Shown: one piece after another, positions 25,703 through 35,085 of the stretch
How positions within the stretch are numbered: the first letter of the stretch is position 1
How the letters are laid out: each line of letters opens with the position of its first letter
Assembly (NCBI GenBank): GCA_050949165.1
Contig: JBMNFF010000001.1
Location: 1,074,506-1,138,505 of the forward strand
Reading direction: 5' to 3'
Length of the DNA: 64,000 nt
Source of the DNA: DAIOXA01 sp050949165
Lineage (GTDB): Bacteria; Bacillota; Proteinivoracia; UBA4975
Notes under the pieces: generated by a model
What the model was told of the DNA's origin: nothing
The model's input: the letters and a program-made list of their open reading frames with translations, nothing else
Database searches by the model: none
Made by a program: the position numbers and the translations under genes

Positions 25703-27501
25703 AATTTTCCCCCCACCAGCATCGGGTACATTCCCACCTGCTCATACCATTTGAGCAGCTGGCGCACCCGGGTTTTCTCGTCTTCCGCCAGGAGCAGGGG
25801 CCGCCCCCGGCAGTCCAGGAAGAGTCCGCACGCGCCCCCAGCCAATTTCCGGCGCAAGGTGCGGCCCCGGCCGGCGCCAATATTGGCTCCCCCCTGGGGA
25901 TGAAGCTCCACCTGGAAGGGGCCCTCCCCGGAAATTAGCTGGATTTCTCCCCAAGCCACGTCCACAGCGGCACTGCCTTTGTCCCACTTGACGGCGCCGC
26001 GAATTGCCCGCTCGCCAATTCGGCCCCTGCCTGCGGGCGCCACTACGGTGCCCAGGTAAATGAGGCAGTCCTTCTCGAAGACCTGGGTGGCTCCCTGGGG
26101 ATGAATCTCCGAAAGCACACCCAACTGGGGCATCATGAAGATGCTATCCACCGCCAGCCGGGTCACCCCCTGGGGCTGGAAGGCGTCCACCATCATCATG
26201 GCGCTCTGGACCCGGCGCGGGGCGTGGGAAAGGGCGCCGCCGCTGCCCACCAAGAGATCCAGCTCCAGCATGTCGATGAAGGTTTCCTCGCCGCTGGTCT
26301 GTTGGAAGGCATCGCCGATGGAGCGCTGGCGCTGTACTCCCCGGAGCCCCACCGCCAGGGTCTTGTGATGGGCAAAGGCCAGCCCCAAGGCCTCCCGGGC
26401 GATGGCCTGCTCGATTAAGAGGTCCTCCAGGGTGTGGGGAATGGTGGTGGGGCGGATCATCTTGTTGCGGATGCGGTTCTTCAGCTCCGCCGGGGCGATG
26501 CTGAAGGGCAGCCAGCGCAGAATATTGTCTATCCCCGTTTCCACCAGCACATTGCACACGCTGTAACTCATGCCCAAATTGGCGCTGACGGTGCGGTTAA
26601 AGATCCCCGCAAACATGGAGAACACGTCGGTGGTAGCGCCGCCGATATCCACGCCGATGACATTGATTCCGTTTTCCCTGGCCACCGTCTGGATAATCTT
26701 GCCCACCGCCGCCGGCGTAGGCATGATGGGGGCATGGGTCCAGTCCAGCAGCTTTTTATAGCCCGGGGCCTGGGCCATGACATGCTCCATGAAGAGATTG
26801 TGGATTTCCTCCCGGGCAGGACCCAGCTCCTCCTTCTCCAGCACCGGCCGGATATTGGGGAGAAAGCGCAGGTCTGTCTTATCCCGCAGGAGTTCTCCCA
26901 CCTGGGGTTGGGCATGGGTGTTGCCGCAGTAGATTACCGGCAAATTGTAGCCGCTGCCCAGACGAGGCCGGGGATCCGAGGCGGCGAGGATTTCCGCTAT
27001 CTCCACCACATGGGAGACGGTGCCCCCGTCGATGCCCCCCGCCACCAGAACCATGTCGGGGCGGAGCTGGCGGATGCGCTCGATCTTCTGGTAAGCCAGG
27101 CGTCCATCGTCCACGGCAATGGTGTCCATGACGATGGCCCCGGCCCCCAGGGCCGCCCGCTGGGCGCTCTCGGCGGTCATCTTCTTGACCACCCCGGCCA
27201 CCATCATCTGGAGGCCGCCCCCGGCGCTGCTGGTGGCCAGGAACAAGTCCACGCCCCGCTCATCCCGGGCGGGAGTGATGATGCCTCGGGAATCCATAAA
27301 TACGCGTCCCGTCAATTCCTCCACTTCCCGGATGGCATTCCTGACCCCCATGGTCACATCTTCAAAGGGCTTTTCCACCGTGGTGGGAGCTTCGCCTCGC
27401 ACCTGCAGACGGTACTCCCCCTGGACCAGTTCAATGAGTATTGCCTTGGTGGTGGTGCTTCCACAGTCCACAGCCAGGATTACCTGAACAGGTTTATTCA
27501 A
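25699..27501 (-). CDS. GlmL/MutL-like ATPase, orphan of any mutase
   Basis: The 600-residue protein belongs to the ASKHA (actin/Hsp70-like) ATPases and resembles GlmL/MutL, the chaperone-like partner of B12-dependent glutamate mutase. Visible motifs are the phosphate-1 loop AVDCGSTTTKAILIE, LVAGGIDGGTVSH, the phosphate-2 loop GVDIGGATTDVFS and the late HAPRRVQSAMMM. It is longer than the usual GlmL by roughly 130 residues. No mutase or cobalamin enzyme is near; its partners are membrane proteins. The start is a TTG at 27501 with GGAGG nine bases upstream. It may energise or reset the neighbouring membrane complex. Confidence 0.85.
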   Translation of the reverse strand: MNKPVQVILAVDCGSTTTKAILIELVQGEYRLQVRGEAPTTVEKPFEDVTMGVRNAIREVEELTGRVFMDSRGIITPARDERGVDLFLATSSAGGGLQMMVAGVVKKMTAESAQRAALGAGAIVMDTIAVDDGRLAYQKIERIRQLRPDMVLVAGGIDGGTVSHVVEIAEILAASDPRPRLGSGYNLPVIYCGNTHAQPQVGELLRDKTDLRFLPNIRPVLEKEELGPAREEIHNLFMEHVMAQAPGYKKLLDWTHAPIMPTPAAVGKIIQTVARENGINVIGVDIGGATTDVFSMFAGIFNRTVSANLGMSYSVCNVLVETGIDNILRWLPFSIAPAELKNRIRNKMIRPTTIPHTLEDLLIEQAIAREALGLAFAHHKTLAVGLRGVQRQRSIGDAFQQTSGEETFIDMLELDLLVGSGGALSHAPRRVQSAMMMVDAFQPQGVTRLAVDSIFMMPQLGVLSEIHPQGATQVFEKDCLIYLGTVVAPAGRGRIGERAIRGAVKWDKGSAAVDVAWGEIQLISGEGPFQVELHPQGGANIGAGRGRTLRRKLAGGACGLFLDCRGRPLLLAEDEKTRVRQLLKWYEQVGMYPMLVGGKL

Positions 27502-27524
27502 ATCTTACCACCTCCCAGAGTTAA

Positions 27525-27544
27525 GGGCCCGCCGGAGCGGGCCC
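27525..27544. terminator. GC-rich hairpin inside the GlmL-like operon
   Basis: GGGCCCGC and GCGGGCCC form a perfect stem with a CGGA loop in the 50-base gap between the membrane gene at 27552 and the ATPase gene. No T-run follows. It may be an mRNA-stabilising or partial attenuation element. Confidence 0.45.
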
Positions 27545-27551
27545 GTTCAGC

Positions 27552-28181
27552 TTATAGAATCGACAGCCACTCACCCAGCAGGAAGTAGATCCTGCCTACC
27601 AGCAAGGACATTCGGGCCATGACGGTGTTGCCGAAAGACGCTCCGAAGGCGATCATCATCACCCACTTGCCGATGCTGGCACCGACCTTCAAGGGGCCCT
27701 TCTGCTCCCGGGAGAAGTAGAAATAGATTAGAGTCCCCAACACACCCAGGATAAAGAGCAGGGAGTCGATGCCGAACTTGGACATCACGCCCCAGAGGGG
27801 CAGGGCCATGGTGGAGGTAATCTGGCTCATAAAGGAAGCCCCGATTACGCCCCGGATGGCCAGGGCACTGCCGACCCCGACGACAAAGCCCAGGGGAATA
27901 CGACTGATCCACTTCCCCGTCTTTAAGAAGCGGGTGTAGAGGAGCACGCCCAGGACCAGGGGCACGATCATAATCCACTGGCGGGGCTCACCCTCGGCCG
28001 GATTGACGAGCGGATTCCACGCGTTGGTGACTATGGACTGGTAACCATAAAAGATGCCGATCCCCGCCGCTAACCCGATAAACAGGTGTTCAGCAGTGCG
28101 GTAAAAGGGGTTTTCTCGGAGCAGGTAGCTGAGAATAGCCAAAGTGCAGAGGGCGCCTATCCAAATTCCCAAGGTTTCCAT
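27552..28181 (-). CDS. Multi-pass membrane protein of the GlmL-like operon (A)
   Basis: The 209-residue protein has about five to six membrane helices and few charged residues outside loops. Segments include YLLRENPFYRTAEHLFIGLA near the N terminus and GVIGASFMSQITSTMALP in the middle. I do not recognise the family. AAGGAGG precedes the ATG at 28181. Its size and topology parallel the other six-helix protein at 29082-29702, so the two may form a hetero-oligomer in the membrane. It lies between the extracytoplasmic protein and the ATPase. Confidence 0.75.
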   Translation of the reverse strand: METLGIWIGALCTLAILSYLLRENPFYRTAEHLFIGLAAGIGIFYGYQSIVTNAWNPLVNPAEGEPRQWIMIVPLVLGVLLYTRFLKTGKWISRIPLGFVVGVGSALAIRGVIGASFMSQITSTMALPLWGVMSKFGIDSLLFILGVLGTLIYFYFSREQKGPLKVGASIGKWVMMIAFGASFGNTVMARMSLLVGRIYFLLGEWLSIL

Positions 28182-28215
28182 AATTTCACCTCCTTGCAGC
28201 TCTTTTCAATCCGGA

Positions 28216-29043
28216 CTAATCCTTCTTCTTCCTGCCCACGGCGACATAGGCGATGTTGCCGATGAGGATCAGGGCAATTATCACCAGGTGGGAAATGGAC
28301 TGGGCATCCATTCCGCCCAGACCCAGCCCCGGCCGGTCCACCAAGACCTCGTACTGAGCGGCGCCGCTCATACCCGCCAGCAGGCCCACCAGGTCTCCCG
28401 ACTGGAGATAGGGGAGCATGCCGGGAACGGAAACGGCAGTGACGCCACCGGTGATGGTGACGGGATACTGAGAACCGATCTGCTCGATATAGGTCCGAAG
28501 ACCGGGATCACCGGCAGAAAGGCAGATAATCAAGTCTATGTCCTCGATGGTCTTGATATCCTTCATCATGGGGATGCTGCCCGTCCGGGTCCGGGTGACG
28601 TCCTCGGGGAAGGTGGCGTGGATATCCCGGGCCAGGGAATTGAGGACCACGGCCTGCCCCGGGCGATAGCCCAGGTTGACATAGTCTTCGCCGTACACCG
28701 CCTCCAGTTCGGGAGCGACGGCATTGTGGACCCTGTCGGCAAAGGTGGCGCCCTGGTTCCATAGGGCCACGGCCACTAACTTGTGCTTCTTTTCCAGGAT
28801 GTGCCTGGTCACGGCTTCGGCCTGAGGCAGGAGCTCCGGAGCGCTGGCGGCATCCCAGTCATAGGACAGCAACACCACCGAACCGGCGGGCAGCCTATCC
28901 ACCAGGTCATACACCGCCTGGGTGTTTGCGGTGATGTCAACTGGGAGTCCCAATGGGAAGAGCAGGGGCAGGACGATGGACAGGAACAGGAGCAGGTAGA
29001 TAATCCGCCGGTCGATGGTCTGCAGTTTTTCCAACCACTTCAC
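28216..29043 (-). CDS. Two-helix membrane protein with a large extracytoplasmic domain
   Basis: The 275-residue product has one N-terminal helix (about residues 16-34), an outside domain of about 205 residues and a C-terminal helix (about 245-265) ending in a basic RKKKD tail. The domain has PAGSVVLLSYDW, VNLGYRPGQAVVLNSLARD and a nucleotide-fold-like IDLIICLSAGDPG. I know no function for it. The GTG at 29043 is used because GGAGG lies eight bases before it; the GTG at 29052 falls inside that site. It is flanked on both sides by multi-pass membrane proteins of the same operon. Confidence 0.75.
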   Translation of the reverse strand: MKWLEKLQTIDRRIIYLLLFLSIVLPLLFPLGLPVDITANTQAVYDLVDRLPAGSVVLLSYDWDAASAPELLPQAEAVTRHILEKKHKLVAVALWNQGATFADRVHNAVAPELEAVYGEDYVNLGYRPGQAVVLNSLARDIHATFPEDVTRTRTGSIPMMKDIKTIEDIDLIICLSAGDPGLRTYIEQIGSQYPVTITGGVTAVSVPGMLPYLQSGDLVGLLAGMSGAAQYEVLVDRPGLGLGGMDAQSISHLVIIALILIGNIAYVAVGRKKKD

Positions 29044-29081
29044 TGATTTCACCTCCCTGTATGCATATTAATCCGGGGCGG

Positions 29082-29702
29082 CTACTGCCCGCCAAAATAC
29101 GATCTGTCGATGCCAAAGATTACCCGCAGGGCCGTCACTATAGCGCCCAGGGAGGCGCCGATCATGATTCCCCGCATGCCGGCGGTGGTAAACACCGTCT
29201 GCAGCCAGCCCGAGTATTCGGGAAAGCCGCTCCATATTTTCGCTCCCACCGGAGTCGCTCCCAACATCACCACCACGGCGGAAATCAGGAGCACTGTGGC
29301 CTCCTTGGTCCTGATCCGGAAGGCCCTGTACGCAGCCGAAGCGATATAGAAGGCCAACAGGGCAAACATCGTCCCGTTGAGATGCTCAAAGATATTGCTG
29401 AACAGGTACTGGTAAACGGCGTTCTGCTGGGTCCAGATAATGGGGATTACGGCCATGACCACCATAGCCACCAGCAGGATCAGGCTGTTCCACCATTCCT
29501 TCTTGCGCTTGACAATCCTCTGCACGTGAATCCGCAGGAGATTGGCTGCCCCCAGCAAGAGGGCAAAGGCGGCGATGACTATTGCCCATTCCAGGAAGTG
29601 ACCAACCACATATTCGGAGAGGAAGGGAATCTTGACAAAGTAGTCCAACAAGAACAGGATGCCCGCCACAAAGGTAATGGCAATTGGAACTTCGCGACGC
29701 AC
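29082..29702 (-). CDS. Multi-pass membrane protein of the GlmL-like operon (B)
   Basis: The 206-residue product has about six membrane helices with a basic loop RIHVQRIVKRKKEWW after the second. It ends with MRGIMIGASLGAIVTALRVIFGID. I do not recognise the family. The GTG at 29702 is chosen for its eight-base distance from GGAGG, since the GTG at 29711 would overlap the ribosome site. It sits between the DUF6754-like protein and the extracytoplasmic protein. A transport or scaffold role is a guess from topology alone. Confidence 0.75.
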   Translation of the reverse strand: MRREVPIAITFVAGILFLLDYFVKIPFLSEYVVGHFLEWAIVIAAFALLLGAANLLRIHVQRIVKRKKEWWNSLILLVAMVVMAVIPIIWTQQNAVYQYLFSNIFEHLNGTMFALLAFYIASAAYRAFRIRTKEATVLLISAVVVMLGATPVGAKIWSGFPEYSGWLQTVFTTAGMRGIMIGASLGAIVTALRVIFGIDRSYFGGQ

Positions 29703-29768
29703 TTCTTTCACCTCCTCTTCTTCCAGATGTCTGCGGGAACCGCTTTCCCGCAGGGACTTTTCAGCTCA

Positions 29769-30566
29769 TCATGACGAGAACTTGACCAGGAAGTCGCAGA
29801 TTACCGGCCAGTTGAAGGTGGTGGTGATGGTGCCCACCACGATCAGGATGATGGCAGCGATCTTGCCCAGGTCCTGGACCTTGATTCCTGCAACCTGCAT
29901 GGGATCCTGGGAAAGATAGGCGCCGGCGGCAAAGAGCTCTTCTCCAATCAGGCAGTAATCGCAGGCGGCAATGAAGAAGGGAAGCTGATGGGTATTGGCA
30001 GTGCCCGCCACCTGGATGGAGCCCGACACAAAGCCGCCCTCGGCAAAGATCAGGGATTCCGCCCAGAATGCTCCCATCATGATGTTGGCGGCCACCTTTT
30101 CCCGGGCCATGATCCCCATACATCCGGCGGCATAGGCGAATTGCTCGTCGGACAGGAAGCGGATATTATCGGGGTTATAGGACTCCGGCTTGCCCTCGGT
30201 GAGGTAGCTCTGGCGCACCACCTCCTCGCTGATAGGCAGGACCTCGGGCATCCTGTTGGTGACGATAAGATCGGTGTCGTACTTGGCCGTCAGCCGGGAC
30301 ACATAGCCCAGGACCGCCAGCCCTGCCAGGGTTTGGGCTGCCGTCTCTTCGCTGAGGGCGGCGATGCCGGGGCTGAAGTGCACCGGGCGCCCCATCTCGG
30401 TGGCCCGGCCTACAGCTTCATCAATGGCCTCCAGACCGCTGATGCGGCGGATAAAGAACTTCTTGCCCTTTTTGGCCTGCTTGATGGTGATGAGCAGCAC
30501 CACGGCAATCAGCAGGGCAAACACCAAGAGCGCCAAGCGATTGACCACAAAGATCTCTTCTAACAC
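29769..30566 (-). CDS. Membrane protein resembling DUF6754
   Basis: The 265-residue product has an N-terminal helix (about residues 10-26), a cytoplasmic-type middle domain (about 35-210) and a C-terminal helix (about 233-252). The middle contains IDEAVGRATEMGRPVHFSPG, a motif I associate with the DUF6754 family, whose role is unknown. The GTG start at 30566 follows AAGGAGG. It overlaps the end of the small first gene of the operon by seven bases. Five more genes follow on the same strand, ending with the ATPase and the KOW protein. Confidence 0.7.
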   Translation of the reverse strand: MLEEIFVVNRLALLVFALLIAVVLLITIKQAKKGKKFFIRRISGLEAIDEAVGRATEMGRPVHFSPGIAALSEETAAQTLAGLAVLGYVSRLTAKYDTDLIVTNRMPEVLPISEEVVRQSYLTEGKPESYNPDNIRFLSDEQFAYAAGCMGIMAREKVAANIMMGAFWAESLIFAEGGFVSGSIQVAGTANTHQLPFFIAACDYCLIGEELFAAGAYLSQDPMQVAGIKVQDLGKIAAIILIVVGTITTTFNWPVICDFLVKFSS

Positions 30567-30844
30567 TGGGTTTTCACCTCCTTGCCTTTGTTTCTATCCA
30601 ACTCCTCGAGCCGGGAGATCAGCCTCTCCACCTGCTCCCGGTCGCCGATGAGGTTGGCGAAGTCCTCGGTATTGGCCTCGCCGAAGATCCAGTCCAGCCC
30701 TGGCGCCGCAATCTGGATCAGGGCGCCGCCAACACCAGCCAGGGGCTTGTGCATTTCCAGAAACATTATTGCGGGAATGGTCAGACCATGGCGGTTGATG
30801 CGTTGGGCGATTCTTTCCGTCAGCTGATTCAGGCGTTCTTCCAT
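30560..30844 (-). CDS. Small soluble first gene of the GlmL-like operon
   Basis: A 94-residue protein, predicted mainly helical, starting MEERLNQLTERIAQRINRHG and ending in a charged tail (LISRLEELDRNKGKEV). A short apolar stretch (GGALIQIAAPGLDWIFG) lies in the middle. I do not recognise it. GAGGTGAATTG precedes the ATG at 30844. It is the promoter-proximal gene of the operon and overlaps the DUF6754-like gene. A regulatory or adaptor role is possible but not shown. Confidence 0.7.
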   Translation of the reverse strand: MEERLNQLTERIAQRINRHGLTIPAIMFLEMHKPLAGVGGALIQIAAPGLDWIFGEANTEDFANLIGDREQVERLISRLEELDRNKGKEVKTQC

Positions 30845-30861
30845 ACAATTCACCTCATGGG

Positions 30862-31064
30862 ATTACTGGTAAAATATATTGAAGAGGTGTGATAAAAATG
30901 CCTAATCGAAGAAAACCCCTGGGACAAAGCCAGGGAAAACACCCTTGCCAAGCCCCAGGGGACAAGCAATGCGCGGATATTACGATTTAAGCACCCAATC
31001 CACCCTTATTTATTATTTTCTTCACATGGTCCACTCCGCCAATATGTGGTATATTACCAGTAAT
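30862..31064. promoter_or_regulatory. Separated inverted 11-bp sites in a divergent promoter region
   Basis: ATTACTGGTAA at 30862-30872 recurs inverted as TTACCAGTAAT at 31054-31064. One copy lies just upstream of the GlmL-like operon and the other just upstream of an ABC exporter. They could be operator halves for one regulator acting on both. The stretch between also holds a 30-codon reading frame. Confidence 0.4.
30898..30990 (+). CDS. Possible 30-residue peptide with two cysteines
   Basis: An ATG with GAGGTGTGAT in front opens a 30-codon frame, MPNRRKPLGQSQGKHPCQAP and so on, ending at a TAA. The peptide is basic at the start and has two Cys eight residues apart. It lies between the divergent GlmL-like operon and ABC exporter. 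No homologue comes to mind and the frame could be chance. Confidence 0.35.
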   Translation: MPNRRKPLGQSQGKHPCQAPGDKQCADITI

Positions 31065-31091
31065 ATTTTAAGTCATAGGGAGTTGCATGAT

Positions 31092-31861
<770 letters not shown>

Positions 31862-31865
<4 letters not shown>

Positions 31866-33715
31866 AAATTCAGGCGCCCCCTCCCCTGACCCAAGCTCCG
31901 CCCCCCCGCGGCTTCTGGCAGGATTTTCGCCTCCTCGCCGCCACCCAGTTGCGCCTGACCTGGAACAAGCTCAGGCATTGGCCGGCCAAGATCTGGATTC
32001 TCATCATCATATCCAGCCTGGGCTTTCTGGGAATGCTGACGGGTTTAGGATTTTTGGCCTTCGGCGCCTTTGCCCAACTCTCGCCTGACACCGCCCAAGG
32101 CTTTTTGTCCCTGCTCTTTATGGTTGGCGTTGCCGCCGAGATGTTCTTCGGCATTACCGCGGCCTTCACCACCCTGTACATGTCCGAGGATCTGGAGTTG
32201 CTCTTCGTAGCCCCCATCTCCACCCGGGCGGTATTTGCCGTAAAAACCTTGGTGATAGCCTTCAGCAACCTCCTGGCCACCACAGTCTTAATAGTCCTGC
32301 CCGGCCTTTTTTACGGCCTGCTCTTCAAGGCCTCCCTGGCCTTTTTCCTCTGGCTGCCGGTGATTGCCCTGGCCCTGCTGGCCATCGGCACCGCCCTGGC
32401 CGAGCTCTTAAACATGGTGGTCATGCGCATCGTCCCGCCCCACCGCAGCAAGGAAGCGGTAGGCGTCATCGGGGCTGTATCGGGAATCCTCATCGCCATA
32501 GTCTTTCAAATTCCCAACCTGCTCCTGAGCAATCAGGCAAATATAAATCTGGACCAGTGGCTGGCCGCCCAGGAACAGCTGCTGCATGTCATGAACTACT
32601 TCCCCTGGGGGTGGAGCGCCCAGGCCCTGATTGAGGCCAGCGCAGGCCGATACTTGCCTGCCCTGGGCTGGACCCTGTTGGTCCTGGCCCTGGGAGCGGG
32701 AATCTTTACCCTGGCCTTCCTCCTGGTGGAGCGAGGCTTTCGCCGGGGTTGGATCTCCTTGAGCCAGGGTGGTGGTCGCCGCCGCAAGGACCGGCAAACT
32801 AAGGAGGAGCAAACCCAGGCCCGGAAAAGGCGCGGGGAAATCCCCGTCCTTCCCCAAACTCAGCCCTGGCCTCTGACCTCACCCTGGAACGGGATGTGGG
32901 CGGTGGCCAGGAAGGACCTGCTCTACATGAAGCGGGATACCAGGGAATGGTTCGGCTACCTGACCCCTCTCCTGTTGATGTTCTTTTTCACCGCCCGGGT
33001 CCTCTTCTTTCCCGGGCCTGGCGCCGAGCAGAGCCTGGTTATGGTCCTGATTATGTACACCATCATGTTCAGCGGCAACATTGCCCTGCAATCCTTTGGC
33101 AGGGAAGGTGAATCGGACTGGCTCCTGAACAGCGTGCCCCTGGCCGGATGGCCGGTGGTGTGGGGCAAGCTCATAGGCTCCGTCTTGCCTACCCTGGTCC
33201 TGATGGAGGCGCTCCTCACCGGCACCGGCCTGGCCATAGGCCTTCCTCCCAACATCCTGGTGGCCATGGCCGTGGGGGCAGCCCTGATCTCGGTGGGCTC
33301 CAGCGCCATCGGTCTCTACTACTCGGTGAATAACTGCCGCTACAATCCCGACGCCCCCCAGCAGAGAATTGCCCCCGGCGCCACCCTGCTGATGTACCTG
33401 GTCAACCTCCTTTTCATCGGCGTGCTGGCACTTTGCCTGGTCTATACCTTCCCGCCCCAGGGATTGCTGGCCTTTGTCGGGGAACTGCCGCCGGCGCCCT
33501 TTGTCTGGGGATTCCCAGAAACCTTGATCTATTTACTTTTCCTCATCCTGGCTCCCTTGCGCTGGCCGCCTGCGGCGCGCATAGGCTTAGGCTTGCTCTT
33601 CACCTTGTCCCTCTGGCTGGCTGTGTTCTTCAGCTTCATGAAGGCCACCGTCCGGCAAAGCCTTAAGGGCCTAAGGGTAGAGCTGGTTACAAGCACAGGC
33701 AAGAAAAGGAAATAA
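31862..33715 (+). CDS. Large ABC-2 type permease
   Basis: The 617-residue membrane protein has two clusters of about six helices each, joined by a basic cytoplasmic loop at about residues 298-345 (RRRKDRQTKEEQTQARKRR). It opens with a Pro-rich tail. Permeases of this length pair with a single ATPase as an exporter. The GTG start overlaps the ATPase stop. A bidirectional terminator follows, ending the transcript. The cargo is not inferable. Confidence 0.85.
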
Positions 33716-33716
33716 A

Positions 33717-33751
33717 ATAATAAAGACCGCCGCAGCGGTCTTTATTATTAT
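33717..33751. terminator. Bidirectional terminator between exporter and rubrerythrin
   Basis: AATAATAAAGACCGC and GCGGTCTTTATTATT pair across a four-base loop. A-rich and T-rich arms serve both converging genes. Confidence 0.9.
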
Positions 33752-34242
33752 TCAACAATCCTGAAGGCCTTGGCGCCTGCTCCGCAAATGGGGCACTTGT
33801 CCACCGGGGCCAGCTCGATATTGCCGCACACCGTACACAGGTGGAAGGTCAGTTCTTCTTGGGAATCCAGGTTATCCAAAAGCCTCTGGTAGAGGCCGGC
33901 GTGGACCCGCTCGGCTTCCATGGCAAATCTGAAGGAGCGGGCAGCTTCCTTTTCCCCGGCTTCTTCGGCACGCTTGACCATGTCGGGGTACATGCTCTCG
34001 TATTCATAGGTCTCGCCGGCCACACCTTCCTTGAGGTTCTCGGCGGTGCTCCCAATTCCCTTCATGGCCCGCAGATGAGAATGGGCATGTATTGTCTCTG
34101 CCTCGGCGGCAGCCCGGAACATTTTGGCGGCGTTCTTATACCCCTCCTGCTCCGCCTTGGCAGCAAAAGCCAAGTACTTGCGGTTTGCCTGGGCCTCTCC
34201 GGCAAAGGCCTCCTTTAAGTTCTGCAAAGTCTTCTCATCCAT
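33748..34242 (-). CDS. rbr: Rubrerythrin
   Basis: The 164-residue protein has an N-terminal ferritin-like diiron domain with two E-x-x-H-type motifs (EAETIHAHSH and EAERVHAGLY) and a C-terminal rubredoxin domain with CTVCG and CPICG. Rubrerythrins reduce hydrogen peroxide in anaerobes using electrons from rubredoxin. The ATG at 34242 is nine bases from GGAGG; the earlier ATG is too close. The promoter carries a 7-1-7 palindrome of the Fur/PerR type across the start point, so peroxide or metal control is likely. Confidence 0.97.
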   Translation of the reverse strand: MDEKTLQNLKEAFAGEAQANRKYLAFAAKAEQEGYKNAAKMFRAAAEAETIHAHSHLRAMKGIGSTAENLKEGVAGETYEYESMYPDMVKRAEEAGEKEAARSFRFAMEAERVHAGLYQRLLDNLDSQEELTFHLCTVCGNIELAPVDKCPICGAGAKAFRIVE

Positions 34243-34260
34243 TATTGGCATCCTCCTTAT

Positions 34261-34308
34261 CAGTAATGATTACTGCTTAACTATACACCATGGGCGCCCT
34301 GCTGTCAA
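34261..34308 (-). promoter_or_regulatory. Rubrerythrin promoter with Fur/PerR-type operator
   Basis: On the minus strand TTGACA (34303-34308) and TATAGT (34280-34285) are 17 bases apart. Directly downstream, at 34261-34275, lies the perfect palindrome CAGTAAT-G-ATTACTG, where RNA synthesis should begin. A bound repressor would block the promoter. The 7-1-7 form is that of Fur-family boxes. Confidence 0.8.
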
Positions 34309-34365
34309 GAAAATATCTTGCATGGCGCCGGCCAATTGGCTATGCTCTATTAAGAGGTGATTGCC

Positions 34366-35043
34366 GTGCACAAATGCCCCTGCAATAACACATGCGCGTC
34401 CCGGGTTCCTATCTTCCAGGGGCTCACTCCCCATGAGTTGGGCCGCTTCAACGATATCCTCACCACCAGAGAATATCCCGATAGCGAGATAATATACACC
34501 CAGGACAGTCCAGCCCAGGTTCTCTGTATCGTCAATTCGGGAGCGGTCAAGCTGTTTAAGACCTCTCCCGAAGGCAAGGAACAGGTCCTGCGCATCCTGA
34601 GTCCCGGGGATTTCTTCGGGGAAGCGGTGCTCTTCAGCCAGCAAACCCGGACCAGCTCGGCCCAGGCCCTGGGCCCCACCAAGATCTGCCAGTTGGACAA
34701 GTCCCAGGCCGAAGAGATCATCCAGCGCCATCCGGAAATCGCCCGCAAGCTCATTGCCGCCCTCAACCTCCGCCTCGCCCAGGCCGAGGAGCAGATAGAA
34801 TACCTGGGGACCCGCACCACCCTGCAGCGGGTGGCCCGCCTGGTGGTGGACCTGGCCCGGGAGCAAGGGGACAAAATCGTCACCCTCCCCCTGAGCCGGG
34901 AGGGCCTGGCCAGCCTCACCGGCATGACGGTGGAAAACTTCAGCCGCAAACTCAGCGAGCTCACCGAGCAGGGACTGATCACTCCCCAAGGGCGCAGAAA
35001 GTTAGTTATAAAGGACTTGGAGAGCTTGGAGAAGCTGACATAA
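34366..35043 (+). CDS. Crp/Fnr family transcription regulator with N-terminal Cys cluster
   Basis: The 225-residue protein starts MHKCPCNNTCASRVPIF and has a cyclic-nucleotide-binding-like beta barrel (to about residue 120), a long dimer helix and a winged HTH with LSREGLASLTGMTVENFSRKL. The close N-terminal cysteines suggest an iron-sulfur cluster or redox switch, as in FNR-type sensors. The GTG at 34366 is used because the upstream GTG is part of the ribosome site. It is divergent from rubrerythrin and may help control it, but no clear FNR box is seen. Confidence 0.9.
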   Translation: MHKCPCNNTCASRVPIFQGLTPHELGRFNDILTTREYPDSEIIYTQDSPAQVLCIVNSGAVKLFKTSPEGKEQVLRILSPGDFFGEAVLFSQQTRTSSAQALGPTKICQLDKSQAEEIIQRHPEIARKLIAALNLRLAQAEEQIEYLGTRTTLQRVARLVVDLAREQGDKIVTLPLSREGLASLTGMTVENFSRKLSELTEQGLITPQGRRKLVIKDLESLEKLT

Positions 35044-35044
35044 A

Positions 35045-35085
35045 AAAAGAACAGGTCAATCTTCTAAGGATTGGCCTGTTCTTTA
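35045..35085. terminator. Bidirectional terminator after the Fnr-like gene
   Basis: AAAGAACAGGTCAATC and GATTGGCCTGTTCTTT pair with a short loop, with A and T tails on both sides. It separates the converging regulator and Rpn-type genes. Confidence 0.9.

Noticed and set aside
25699..27501. Glutamate mutase activation as the role of the GlmL-like ATPase
   Set aside because: No mutase subunits or other cobalamin-dependent enzymes lie in the window, and the operon partners are membrane proteins.
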